A stretch of 64,000 bases of DNA, taken from Zasmidium citrigriseum (Eukaryota; Ascomycota; Dothideomycetes; Mycosphaerellales; Mycosphaerellaceae). This document shows positions 34,801 through 44,413 of this stretch, piece by piece (positions within the stretch are counted from its first letter, which is position 1; the number at the start of each line of letters is the position of its first letter). Under the pieces are notes generated by a model. It saw only the letters and a program-made list of their open reading frames with translations. It did not search any database and was not told where the DNA came from. A program made the position numbers and the translations under genes. The DNA lies in contig NHNW01000007.1 of assembly GCA_002786025.1 (NCBI GenBank), forward strand, positions 1 to 64,000. The letters are read 5' to 3'.

Positions 34801-37441
34801 CCCAGACAGACTTGCCTCCGTACTTGAACTTCTTCGAGTAGCGAGCCTGGATTTCAGCAGCGATCTGGTTGACCAGCGCCTTGGTGGGAGCAACGTAGAC
34901 GAGGACACCGTCATCGTCCGCCTCCAACACTTTTCGCATGGCATAGAAGGAAATGAACGTCTTACCGGCAGATGTCGGGGCGACGACGAAGACGCTCTGG
35001 TCGGCGTCGATGGTGTCGAGAACCTTACGCTGCCATCCATCTGGCTGGAAATCAACTCGCGGATCTGGCTTCGAGTCGAAGCTACGCTCCAAGTATGGTC
35101 CGCATTCAAGCAGCTGGAACTCCTTGGGTGGCAGCTTGACGGCAAGCGAGTCGACTTGCGCAGGTAGAGCGAAAGTGAAAGCCAGCTTGCGATCAGTTGG
35201 AGCTTCTGTCGCTTGCGGGATCGGTGGCAATCCGAGCGTCTTGACTGTCAAATCGAGATTCTTGCTGATGGTCTTGGTCAGAACTCCTCGCTGCGCAATG
35301 CCGCGGCAGTGGCTCCAGATCAATGCGGCCACTTGAATACGGAAGCATTGCTCCTTGCGCTTGCATGCAGCGATCCAGTAGTGGAGGAGGCAGCTGAGCA
35401 TGTAAAGTTCACACTCAGGGCCGATGGTCTCCCTCCACGACGGTTGAAGGTGAGTGAGATACTCCTTTGCCTTTCTATACCGCGATCGAGGATCTCTATC
35501 TGCCTCAAAGCCCTTGCACACGACCGCCCACGAGCTTGCAATCTTGTCGCCTGCAGTCTCATCTTTCTTGGCCTTTGCAGCAGCGATCTGGTTCAACATT
35601 GCTTGCTTGCCGGCATTCTTCTGTGCAGTCTTGCCGCCGCCACCCTTCTTGGCTCCAGGTTTGCCCTTGCTCTGGGTGGAGGAGGCGCCGCTGTCGGAGA
35701 GATCTGAGTCGGCTGGAGACTCGGTGCCGCTCTTGATCTTGTTCTGGCGAGGAACACCGACGATGATGGTTTCTGGCTCCAGGCTCTTACCAACTGCATT
35801 CGTCAAGCTTGCAGCGTAGGTCCTCATCTCCGCCATGAACCACTGGTTCCTCCTGGCAGCCCAGAAAGCGGCTTTGGAATCTGCAGGGGCGAGTGGACCA
35901 CGGTGACCAACAGGTCTCTTGTAGTTGTGCCAATGTGAGACTTCTTGGAAGACCTTGCGTGATGCCAAGCTGCGCTCGCCGGTAGCAGCAGCATCTACCT
36001 GGATGCGAACTGACTCAAGGTGCTTGTCGAAGACTTTGTTGGAGAATGGAAGGACTGCCAGGTCACCAGGCTCGCTCTCTTCGTCTGCAGTATGCGGTGT
36101 CGCTTGGTCTGACACTTTGGGTGTGAGCTCTTCCAAAGTACGTCCAGCTGTTCCAGCCAACGACTCGACAGCCTGCAGCAGCTTGTCAAATGATGCCTTG
36201 ACAGGAGCTGTGATCGTAGGCGTCGAAGCAGCAATGTCGAGGAACAGACGTCCGTCGACGACGTCCATCAGGTCGCACTTGTCATTAGATGCCGCCCACG
36301 ATGGACTGTTCAAGACGGCTTCGGCGATCGGAACAGCAGCATTCAGGAATTTCTCGGCACCATCCACACCCTGCGGGACATCCAATCTCCTCGAAGAGAG
36401 GGGAAGATGTGCGAGCAGTGCTGCGTGCAACAGCATGGCAGCGGCCAGGCGGCCAGTGCCTTCTGAAGACGCTTCTTCGAGCAAGATGCTCATGGTGATG
36501 GCAATGACCAATTCTCTCTGCGTCAAGTTTTGCTTCGACGATCCAAGCTTCTCCAGTGCCGAACTGATGTCACGCTGAGGAAGCTCGACCTTCGATTCGC
36601 CGTCCCTCTCTGGCATCTCTACTGCCTCACCTCGCTTGCGAGTCTCGAGCACCATGGTCATGACTTTCGTATCCCGCCACTCGAGGCCGTTGACAAGGGC
36701 TACGTTGAAGCCGCTTGTGACGAAAGATAGAATCATCTCTCGCAAGATCACTCGCTGGACAGTGGGTTCAGCCTTTGGATCATCTGCATCAGCATCGAGG
36801 CACTTCGACTGCCGAGCCACAGCACGAGCTCCATCGTGGGCCATCAAGAAGTAGGGTGAAGTCTTCTCGAGGTATGCGATGAACTCCGGCGAGTCCCAGC
36901 TGCTGAAGACATGGACGGAGATGTCGGGATGAGACTTGGCGAGGTTGGCCTGCAGGTGGCGAATGATGGCAGCTCGGGCGAGGAAGTATTTGGAAGCATT
37001 CTTGCGGTCGGCAGATGGAGGCACGCAGAGCTCTCTGTTGCTGTTAAAGAAAATGAGGTCGAAGTTGCACTTTCGCTGGACCAGATGGTAAAGAAAGTGC
37101 TCGACGTTATAGGCGGCATGCAGGGTCTGCAGCCCAGTGGAGAAGTCGAGCTTGTCGTCGTCGAAGCACCATAGAAGTAATGAGTCTCCCTCGATCAGGA
37201 AGAGTTCATCGCCTGCGTAGTCGCCAACCAGGTCGACTCTCCGCGAAAGCAAACGGCGGTATGCGGCAAGGATCTTGGAATCGCGGTCATCGGCCGTGTC
37301 CTCGTCGCTGGAGTAGCCGGTCGAGTCGGAGTGTTCCGTGTCGGATTCCATGACATCGTCAACGTCGTGGCCGTTGGTGGTGGGAATCTTCTTGTCCGTC
37401 TGGTCTCCGCCTTTCGAGGCGGATGGTTGAGCTGCAGCCAT
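31859..37441 (-). CDS. DDX60-like SF2 (Ski2-type) RNA helicase
   Basis: An intronless gene of 1860 residues. An N-terminal domain of about 700 residues lacks helicase motifs. The helicase core has motif I APTSAGKT (near 820), Ia 'YVAPTKALVNQ', motif II DEIH (near 925), motif III LSATVGNP, a Ski2-type 'HHAGMNRKYRQVVE' block, 'IIATGTLALGINMP' and motif VI QCAGRAGRRG (near 1370). Length, the long N-terminal extension and the order match animal DDX60, an interferon-induced cytosolic helicase; fungal orthologues are known but their role is unclear. Two charged low-complexity inserts occur, one after motif IV (KASKAKATKKNKDDDD) and one near the C-terminus. The ATG at 37441 opens a Ser/Thr/Asp-rich leader. 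Confidence 0.88.
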   Translation of the reverse strand: MAAAQPSASKGGDQTDKKIPTTNGHDVDDVMESDTEHSDSTGYSSDEDTADDRDSKILAAYRRLLSRRVDLVGDYAGDELFLIEGDSLLLWCFDDDKLDFSTGLQTLHAAYNVEHFLYHLVQRKCNFDLIFFNSNRELCVPPSADRKNASKYFLARAAIIRHLQANLAKSHPDISVHVFSSWDSPEFIAYLEKTSPYFLMAHDGARAVARQSKCLDADADDPKAEPTVQRVILREMILSFVTSGFNVALVNGLEWRDTKVMTMVLETRKRGEAVEMPERDGESKVELPQRDISSALEKLGSSKQNLTQRELVIAITMSILLEEASSEGTGRLAAAMLLHAALLAHLPLSSRRLDVPQGVDGAEKFLNAAVPIAEAVLNSPSWAASNDKCDLMDVVDGRLFLDIAASTPTITAPVKASFDKLLQAVESLAGTAGRTLEELTPKVSDQATPHTADEESEPGDLAVLPFSNKVFDKHLESVRIQVDAAATGERSLASRKVFQEVSHWHNYKRPVGHRGPLAPADSKAAFWAARRNQWFMAEMRTYAASLTNAVGKSLEPETIIVGVPRQNKIKSGTESPADSDLSDSGASSTQSKGKPGAKKGGGGKTAQKNAGKQAMLNQIAAAKAKKDETAGDKIASSWAVVCKGFEADRDPRSRYRKAKEYLTHLQPSWRETIGPECELYMLSCLLHYWIAACKRKEQCFRIQVAALIWSHCRGIAQRGVLTKTISKNLDLTVKTLGLPPIPQATEAPTDRKLAFTFALPAQVDSLAVKLPPKEFQLLECGPYLERSFDSKPDPRVDFQPDGWQRKVLDTIDADQSVFVVAPTSAGKTFISFYAMRKVLEADDDGVLVYVAPTKALVNQIAAEIQARYSKKFKYGGKSVWAIHTRDYRINNPTGCQVLVTVPHVLQIMLLAPSNANSWSSRVKRIIFDEIHSIGQAEDGVVWEQLLLMAPCPIVALSATVGNPDEFSGWLGTTQEAIGKDLVTVHHPYRYSDLRKYFYVPPQQFEFTGVPSKSAFGSLGLEGLPGFNFVHPVAGLVDKSRGIPEDLALEPRDCYFLWQAMVKVQTPDHSVPSKLDPAKALPEVSRKVDILKWEKDLKELLRSWLQDTTSPYDKLVHELEQSFRNDKREELYTTSAQAQASRKALTPVEDLNKTTLPLLCRLQEQDALPAILFNYDRHQCEKVCKAVLEQLESAELKQRKTGPKWQKTLEAWEQWKKLNAKTASSKASKAKATKKNKDDDDEMGSKLDNQRDEAGGEETKWESFDPEAPQEGYHFADHTKVQTSEFEVYIRQLRRRDVPQWLINSLSRGVGVHHAGMNRKYRQVVEILFRKGYLRVIIATGTLALGINMPCKTVVFSGDSVFLTALNYRQCAGRAGRRGFDLLGNIVFQGISRQKVCRLLSSRLPDLNGHFPITTTLVLRLFTLLHESNNAKYAVSAINALLSQPRLYMGGPSFKDQTMHHLRFSIEYLRRQYLLGSDGAPLNFAGLVSHLYFTENSSFAFHALLKEGFFHELCAGINTNEKDTLETLMLVMSHLFNRVLCRQADSEYREKVVKPSSSIVFLPPMPEKASSILMDHNKQTLKVFRAYVETFVQQHIKNDDRKLPLTGIDVGADEAAAEINTLPPAHIRSSFVALSGAGDSFDSIHDLCQTTRDGIFLEEAVIPHMDVYPEEMEVPLNAYLLDFFKHGDVITIERANGIRRADIWFLLNDFSLVLATIITSLMNFMKLSEGSDMDMLDIMGRMDAHEEEEDDKNAAVEEQASEVSGPSAADSGVVLPERAKVKEAPTKRQAKNAESWEDLAGDEEAAEAEMDRKQLRAAEEEEARETTASWEGEGNEGLKNVLKAFQKLHEVYNVKFRAMWA

Positions 37442-37922
37442 GCTTGGCGCGGCGTGTGCGGTGAGAAAGCGGCTAGTTCAACATGTGCTGAAAGAGTGAC
37501 GAGCAGAACAACACGATGCGCTGATGAATGCGATGCAAGAATCAAAGCGAGTGGCGATGGATGTTGTGGAGAGTGGGTGAGTTGTAGGGAAGACGGTCGA
37601 CTTGAAAGTCTTGAAGCTGTTCCACGAATTGCATCAGTGGGGATGCCAAAGAAGGTTTAGCTCAAACGGGCCGATCCGCTATCTCTTATCGTCCCCACCG
37701 GCGTTTCACGCGCTCAAAACATTCACTCGCTCTCCTTCACATGCTTCAATCCATCAACTGCACTATTACTTTCATCGCTCTTTCTTGCACACAAACACAT
37801 CCTCCATCTAGTAACACTTTTCCACTCAAACTCAGGCCCAATGTATGGTGTCGGCCTTGTACGCCATGCCATCTCTTGCCAGGACTTCCGCCTGAAAGCC
37901 CTCCATCCCTTGCTTGTCCGCC

Positions 37923-38459
37923 TCAGGCAACAGCGGCAGCCTGCATAGGCACCAGATCGTAGTCCCCTGGACCTTGCGAGAAGAACTGGTATTGTCCGTC
38001 CTGCTCCGCCTGCCAGTATTGTCGCGATCCCATGCTGTTCACAAGTCGTTAGCACCGATCATCCACTCATCATCCACAGGAAACTTACAATGGATCCTCG
38101 AATTGGAGCTGCACTACCAATCGACTTTGCAGCCTGTTCCTAGGATATAACGCCACGAAAGCGTACACTCCATCGATGGTCAAGCCATTCTGAGAACCGC
38201 CGCCGACGAGGTTGCACTGTCTGAATCTGTGGTCGCCGATGCCCACTTGTTGCGTGCAGTCCGCTTCGAAGTATGGGAGATCGCCAGTATCGTCTCCGGT
38301 AACGTGGAACTGGTACGAGCAGAAGCCGTTGCCGCAGCCGATGTATTCGTCGGTGATGTGCCATGGGGCCGTGTCCTGTCTCGATTCGATGTTCGTGGCA
38401 CTAGAGCTGATGAGCAGCAGCCCAGCCGCGGCCAGCAAGAACGACATGGAATGAAGCAT
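37923..38459 (-). CDS. Small cysteine-containing secreted protein
   Basis: Two exons (38459-38089, 38034-37923) with a 54-bp intron carrying a GCTAAC branch site; about 160 residues, or 156 if the second ATG at 38447 is used. A signal peptide (MSFLLAAAGLLLISSSA) is followed by 'IESRQ', which may be a Kex2-like site region, and a compact domain with four cysteines in the order C-x4-C-x23-C-x15-C. The end reads QYQFFSQGPGDYDLVPMQAAAVA. The spacing of the cysteines and the beta-rich look recall Alt a 1-like secreted proteins, but I am not sure of that. A secreted effector-like or cell-wall role is possible. Confidence 0.7.
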
Positions 38460-39850
38460 CTTGGATGAACAATCTGTTCCTGTGAGCGAAATCTTTTCGA
38501 TCCAGCCCGGCTCTCGAATCTTGCGAAGGAAGAAAGGATTCCACCTCCCGCCGACACTTTCAAGGCAGCTTTTTAATCAATTTCCCGAACATCGTGGTGG
38601 CACCATCGTGATGAACCTAGAAGGTGGTCATCTCTCCCAGGGACGCATGACGGACCGAGCTTGAATGGAATTGCACTCCGATCTCGTCTGATGCTTCGAC
38701 ATGCAAGTACAGTATACCACGCAAGTCATGGGTTTTCACCATCTCTCGTGGAACTTGGAATCTCTAACGACCTGATTTTCTTGGCATACTATCAATGCGC
38801 TTCAATCTTCTCAGCGGGCCTGGCATCTTTTGATCGACCGATTGGCCGCAACGCTGGTACTGACCAGCCCTTCTCCAAATATCTATAGCATCTGTCCAGG
38901 AATGGGAACTGGTCGATATTGCAGATCGCTTTTCTGGATATCCGGATCAATTGCTCAGCTCAAGGGATCCTGGCAGTACGGAAGCTTGCGATATTGCCTA
39001 TCTCGTTCAAGCTCAACCCTTGCGAAAGATCGATCCAGACTCTTAGGGCTACTTCAATGTGCTCTGAGCGATTGCTTTCCTCGCGCTGTGTCTCCCACGA
39101 TGGAACTTGGTTGATGCGGCAGCGAACCTCTGTCACGAGTTCAAGACGCACTCAGGGTTTTCTCGAACTTTTGGCTCAACACCATGAGCATTTCCACGTC
39201 ACGACTGCTACACGTCTCACAGAGTACAGCAGTGTGATCTGCAAACAGAAGTGATACGTTTGGGATGGAATTTGAGTGTTGGAGAGCTCTGGGCTTCGAC
39301 GGGAGGCCGCCTGCTCGATTGAGTGGCCAGCGGCTTCGTGGCTTGCATACAGCTGTGCTGCGCCCCTCTTGGTGGGCTTCGTTTTTCGCATCTCTCTCTT
39401 TTGAAATGGCGACGCATGCTTACGATGATGAGCAAGATCAGTTTGGACGATCACGCTCAAGACAGCCTACTGCGTCTTACTGCTCCACGTTGCGATAGGA
39501 CAGCATCCGAACAGGACTCTGCGTTTTGGATCGGTCACATCGTTTCATAGCCTGAGGCTTCGATGGTCTACAGCACAGCTGCCACAGCTGCACGGGGTGC
39601 AACCTTGCCAACCCGTGTATAAAAAGGCTGGAAAGACGTCCGGGCAGATTCTGGCGGTATTCGCATCTGTCATCATTTTACCGTGCAGGCTGCAAACCAG
39701 TACAGCAAGCTACCCTGCCATAATATTAGCATGGCAAGCGTCAAGGTCTCCACTACTAGTTACAGCAATCAAGTCTCAAGAGCGAAAAGAGTCTGATTTC
39801 TTAATCGAATCCGCTTCCGAGACCAGACTACACATCTTGCTACAGCGACA
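38460..39850. other. Intergenic, no supported gene
   Basis: About 1.4 kb between divergent genes. Frames of 60-110 codons occur on both strands but overlap each other and lack signatures. It contains a TATA-like box for the HET gene at 39618 and probably the secreted-protein promoter at the left. Confidence 0.5.
39618..39625 (+). promoter_or_regulatory. TATA-like box of the HET gene
   Basis: TATAAAAA lies 226 bp upstream of the HET-domain gene ATG, in the right orientation, next to a G-rich flank (GTATAAAAAGGC). The distance is long for a fungal TATA, so a leader of about 190 bases is implied. Confidence 0.4.
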
Positions 39851-41674
39851 ATGTCCAAACAAGAGGAAACGTCTTCCGCGTTGTTCGCCCACGAGCCTCT
39901 CGCCGATCCTGAAAGGGAAATTCGACTGCTTCGTTTCAAGGAGGAGCGTTGCAATGGCCGATATCGTGATATGAATTGCGAACTTTCCGTCTGGCCAATC
40001 GACGAAGTACCTCCGTACGCCGCTGCTTCTTATACTTGGGGATCCCCTGAGGACTCACAATGGATCTTGCTAAACAACTGTCCGTACAAAATTCGCGAAA
40101 ACGCCCGCAAGGCCTTGACGCAAATACGACGACAGGTTGCGGACACATATATCTGGATGGACAGCATTTGCATCAACCAGGAGGACGCCGATGAGAAAGC
40201 TTCACAGGTCGCAATGATGGGAGACATCTACGAAAAGGCCGTGGTGGTATATTGCTGTGTTGGAGATCATTCCGACGGCAGCGAACGTGTTCTTGAGGCT
40301 ATGAAGGAGGTTGCCCGCGCCTACAAGGACGAGTCGCAACACGGCGAGCCTTGGGAGAGAGGCTGGCAAAAGCTATGTAGGATACGGCCCGCTGACAACG
40401 CCTACACAGATTACCGCCGCATCGAAGTAAGGTTCAGGTCCGCATTACGAGATTTCGGCGACAGATCGTACTGGAACCGGATATGGATCGTTCAAGAGGT
40501 CAGGCTGGCAAGAGCATGTATTGTGCTCTGCGGCGAAGACCGCATCTCACTCGACCACGACATTGCAGCCTTTCTGGAGAGCGTCATGCGCGGTTCAAAC
40601 CACGAGTGTGGCTCCGGTGCAATGCAGACCGTAATCACTCATCCCAGGGATATTTACAGTGTAATGAGGCGAGAGCGCCTTAATCTTTACTTTACGCTTT
40701 CCCGGCTCAGGAATCACAAATGCAGCGACTTAAGAGACCGCTTCTACGCCATCTCTAACATCGTTCAATGGCCAGTCGGGATGAGTCCTCCAAAGCCGGA
40801 CTACAAGATCTCGCCTTACGAGCTTGCCGCGCAAGTATTGGAAAGCGTGCACGGAATGCGCTTCGACTTTCGTGCCTGTGCTGGGGTGGTTAAGAACCTT
40901 CTCGGAGGGTTTGAAATCACTCTTCACCAGAAGGAAGTCCAGCAAGCAATCTTGCAGCGCGGAATGGCCATGCCACTCGATCAAGCACCAGCGAAACCTT
41001 CCGATCTCATCGTTTCAAATCCCGATCACATGCCGTTCGATGCACTGCCGATTGTCACGTCAGATGACGGAAGGCTATGTCTAGATATATCTCAATTGCA
41101 GAGACCAGAGGAGGGCTCGGCCAGAGTCAGTACACAATACGACCACCCCAGAATCGGACAGGAGCTTTGGGCCGACAATGAAATTGTCGGTCACGTATGT
41201 TCGCGGACTCGACCAGGTGACATCTTGATCCAGGCCGATGGAGACGGTCCGCCATGTGTAGGACTATGGATGATAATCAGACATGACAAAATGACGGGCG
41301 TCTTTGAAATCATTGGGCCCGGTCGTGCTGGTCCTTTGCAACCCAAAATACGGCCAGCATCCTGGGGAAACGAGATCCTTTTCCCGGATGCCGCATTCTT
41401 CTATCCAAGAGTGCGGATGTCATTCGACTTGTACATGGAAGACGAGGACTTCCTGCTGTGGGCGGTATATGAACGAACATTTGACATGGGAGTCCTGCAA
41501 GAAGACGAGCAAGACACATTTTTGGAATATCGGATCACAAAGTCGAGACTGTCGTCATACGCAACGTTACGGGATGGCTCTTTCGAATTCCCTAGTTGGC
41601 GACCATTACTATGCTCTACTTCCGACATCTGCCCGCATTGCGGTGCGTGCGAAGCTGGGTGTTCCGGTCCTTGA
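39851..41674 (+). CDS. HET-domain (heterokaryon incompatibility) protein
   Basis: Intronless, 607 residues. The HET domain spans roughly residues 45-220: 'PPYAAASYTWGSPED', 'IRENARKALTQIR' and 'YIWMDSICINQEDADEKASQVAMMGDIYEKA', the standard run of conserved blocks. HET proteins trigger cell death when unlike hyphae fuse, often with a partner sensor domain; many are of unknown trigger. The C-terminal 380 residues carry no repeats or NACHT motif that I can see and end in CPHCGACEAGC, a cluster of four cysteines in two CxxC-like pairs. TATAAAAA lies upstream at 39618. Confidence 0.9.
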   Translation: MSKQEETSSALFAHEPLADPEREIRLLRFKEERCNGRYRDMNCELSVWPIDEVPPYAAASYTWGSPEDSQWILLNNCPYKIRENARKALTQIRRQVADTYIWMDSICINQEDADEKASQVAMMGDIYEKAVVVYCCVGDHSDGSERVLEAMKEVARAYKDESQHGEPWERGWQKLCRIRPADNAYTDYRRIEVRFRSALRDFGDRSYWNRIWIVQEVRLARACIVLCGEDRISLDHDIAAFLESVMRGSNHECGSGAMQTVITHPRDIYSVMRRERLNLYFTLSRLRNHKCSDLRDRFYAISNIVQWPVGMSPPKPDYKISPYELAAQVLESVHGMRFDFRACAGVVKNLLGGFEITLHQKEVQQAILQRGMAMPLDQAPAKPSDLIVSNPDHMPFDALPIVTSDDGRLCLDISQLQRPEEGSARVSTQYDHPRIGQELWADNEIVGHVCSRTRPGDILIQADGDGPPCVGLWMIIRHDKMTGVFEIIGPGRAGPLQPKIRPASWGNEILFPDAAFFYPRVRMSFDLYMEDEDFLLWAVYERTFDMGVLQEDEQDTFLEYRITKSRLSSYATLRDGSFEFPSWRPLLCSTSDICPHCGACEAGCSGP

Positions 41675-42253
41675 TCGTGGCTTTTGGCTTTGCTTCTTAG
41701 ACAGGCGGCTTTCACACCCTACACAACTTGCGCAGACCGTGATGTGGAACCATTCGTCAGGGTGAATTCGCGTATCATCGTATTCACACAATATGCAAAA
41801 TCTGGTGATGCTTTTAGCATCAAGGCTTTGTTTCAGTTGGACTGTCGCGCCAGCGAGCCACAGGTTCCCGTGGCCACCATGAGCCATCAATCCTTCGTAT
41901 CCCATGTCTCCCCTGTACCACTTTCAGGACGAGGTTACCTCTTCAGATCTTGGTCCTGGGTTCCTTCACCCGCTCGCCCGTCCACTTCACGATTTATGAG
42001 GCGAGTAAGACTTCCTCTCAGCCACGCCAACACTACGAATCAAAAAGCACCAAAGTCTCCTTGTTAATTACTAGCGTGCATCAACAAAAGATGCCGCCTC
42101 TTGCATACGATATGTATGTATGATTTTGGGTATCCTCAAAACGACAGACCAACCCACTCCATCCGTAGATACATGACCAGCCAGATTCTCCTTTCCTATC
42201 CCCGACTACCCATCGCTATGCATATTGGAAGGACGCACATTACAAACTTTTGC

Positions 42254-44413
42254 TCAAATCATACCCACAGCAGCAGCACCCAGCAGCATCATGCCCACAT
42301 GGCCATCTATCCAAGGCGCGGCTGTTGGCGCAGCACCTTTCGACGAGCTCGGTGTCGCAGTCGCTGTGTATACGCCAGTCAAAGGCGTGGTGCTCGTATC
42401 GGAAGAGCTCGCAGATCCACTTCCAGAACTCGTCGTCGTCATCGGGGATCCAGGCATGCCGGCGTTGACGGTCGAACTGGGCAGGGTGATGCTGTCCGAG
42501 TTCTGGACGTACATGCCGTACGCCACCAATCCTTCACCCTTCTGCATGGCCTCCGTATCGCTAGTACTGCACGAGCCGTTCCAGTTGCGCACCCAGCAAG
42601 TCGGCGAGGGCGTTGCTGAAACGGAGGTGGTGTAGGTGGCATTCGCCGTGCCATTCGACATGAAAGACGAAAGATCGACGTCGGCGGCGGTGGAGAGATC
42701 AGTCCCCATGATGACTCTGGCGAAGATCTGGAAAGCCGTCTCCGGTTGGTAGTACGGGATGAAGTGGCCAGCGTCGTAGACTCGGCTGAAGCTCAGGTTT
42801 CCATACTGCTTCACCGCACCGCCAACATACGAGTCATTGACGACAATCTCTGCGAAGCCCGCGCTCGTAAAACCGCTTGCGTAGCTTGGAGGCATGCCAG
42901 ATCCTGTGGCAGAGACGCTTGTTGGGAACGGAAAATTTTGTAATGAGTTCGCCACGGCGTATGCAATGGCTTGACCACCGTACCAGTTAACCAGAAAGTC
43001 GGCGTCGCCGTAGATGAGCGCCACTCGCACACCCAACCTCAAGAGGTCGGCAATGTCTTGAATCAATCCTCCTCGGATGCTGTCGCCTGTTGAGATGAAG
43101 TCTTTCTGAACGTATGGACTGCTCTCAGTGTAGTTGACCCGCGCTCCGATCGCAGACAGAACGTCTCCCTGGTTGAGGTATTCCTGATATGCCGCCGAGG
43201 GATCCGGGCTAGGTGACTTCTGCCGAATGTCGTACGGAAAGTAGCCCTTCGCAGTCGCAATGGATGTAAGATTGTTGCACGTCCACTGCGCGCTCTCACA
43301 CAGCTGATTCGCCTGCTCGTTGTCGCCGTACAGATCCTGATTCGCCGATCGACAGGTCTGAATGGCAGGCTGGCACAGATTGGTGTAGAGGTTGAGAGCG
43401 TTGAGTTGCTCCGTCTGCGAGATCATCTCAATGCCATACGTATTGTTGTAGGCGAAGTAGGGAAAGTAGTAGTCCTGGATCAGGTCGTCGACGAGGCCAT
43501 TCATAATGCCCAAAGATTGCAACTTGATCGGGAGGGTACTGTTGCTCGGGAGTTGGCCATTCGCGATGGCCAAGTTCTGCTCCTCGAAGTATGTCGCAAA
43601 GACAGGTCCATATTTCCCGCCATACGACTCGGTGAAGAGATTGATACCTGCTGGTTCGGCCGAAGGAGTGGTAGTCACATTCGGCCTGGTGGAGGGATTG
43701 TACTGGCTGAAAGTAGACAGCCAGGTCTGCAAGAAGTGCCACGTCGCCCTGGCAGCGATCTCAGTCGTATTCGCCGTCGTGGCATACGTCCTCGAATCGT
43801 TCTCATTCGCCGTGGCGAAGGTCCCGTTGAGGTACATGAAGCTCGGCAGCTGAGAGTCGGGTGGTGTGGGAGGTTCGAAGATCTCATTGGTGAAAAGATC
43901 GAGGGAGGCATTAGTGGCGGTATCGAAAGAGAAGCCGACCTGGTTCGGCTGGTCGATGAAAAGAATGTTGGATGCCCGATCCCATCCGAATGTCCGCATC
44001 TGTGTGCCATATCTCCCGTCCGCCATCTGCACCACCTCGCAAGGTCCGACCTCGTTGAACAGGCCGAACATGCTGCTAGAACCCGGCCCGCCATTCAGCC
44101 ATATTGTGAGCGGCGCAGTCTCGGGAGTCTGCCGCGCCTCGATGAACCAGAAGAAGGTATTGATGGAGTAATTCTGCTGTATCGGGGCGAGGGTGTACGG
44201 CGGTATTGAGATGTAGCCAGTATATTGTTTCTGGGTGGTGAAGGCGGTGGTGCAAGTGCCATTAGTGGGCTGCTTGTAGGCGACTGTCACGTTGGGGTCG
44301 ACGGGCGAGGTGAGGATGTTCTGGTACGATGGCGGCGGCGGGTATTGCGCGTGCGTGAGTGGGAAGGCGGCGATGAAGGCCAGCAGCGCGGGCGGGAGAC
44401 ACAGGAGCTGCAT
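42254..44413 (-). CDS. Serine carboxypeptidase S10, GPI-anchor type
   Basis: Intronless, 719 residues. A signal peptide (MQLLCLPPALLAFIAAFPLTHA) precedes an S10 fold: 'WLNGGPGSSSMFGLFNEVGPC', the nucleophile in ESYGGKYG (near 262), Asp in YGDADFLVNW (near 469) and His in YDAGHFIPYYQPE (near 547). After residue 600 comes a Ser/Thr-rich linker and a hydrophobic C-terminus (GMMLLGAAAVGMI) typical of a GPI signal, so it is probably a cell-surface enzyme. Several Asn-x-Ser/Thr sites suggest N-glycosylation. Confidence 0.92.
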   Translation of the reverse strand: MQLLCLPPALLAFIAAFPLTHAQYPPPPSYQNILTSPVDPNVTVAYKQPTNGTCTTAFTTQKQYTGYISIPPYTLAPIQQNYSINTFFWFIEARQTPETAPLTIWLNGGPGSSSMFGLFNEVGPCEVVQMADGRYGTQMRTFGWDRASNILFIDQPNQVGFSFDTATNASLDLFTNEIFEPPTPPDSQLPSFMYLNGTFATANENDSRTYATTANTTEIAARATWHFLQTWLSTFSQYNPSTRPNVTTTPSAEPAGINLFTESYGGKYGPVFATYFEEQNLAIANGQLPSNSTLPIKLQSLGIMNGLVDDLIQDYYFPYFAYNNTYGIEMISQTEQLNALNLYTNLCQPAIQTCRSANQDLYGDNEQANQLCESAQWTCNNLTSIATAKGYFPYDIRQKSPSPDPSAAYQEYLNQGDVLSAIGARVNYTESSPYVQKDFISTGDSIRGGLIQDIADLLRLGVRVALIYGDADFLVNWYGGQAIAYAVANSLQNFPFPTSVSATGSGMPPSYASGFTSAGFAEIVVNDSYVGGAVKQYGNLSFSRVYDAGHFIPYYQPETAFQIFARVIMGTDLSTAADVDLSSFMSNGTANATYTTSVSATPSPTCWVRNWNGSCSTSDTEAMQKGEGLVAYGMYVQNSDSITLPSSTVNAGMPGSPMTTTSSGSGSASSSDTSTTPLTGVYTATATPSSSKGAAPTAAPWIDGHVGMMLLGAAAVGMI

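Noticed and set aside
42439..44209. Long plus-strand frames opposite the carboxypeptidase
   Set aside because: The minus strand carries all S10 catalytic motifs; the plus-strand frames are compositional shadows.
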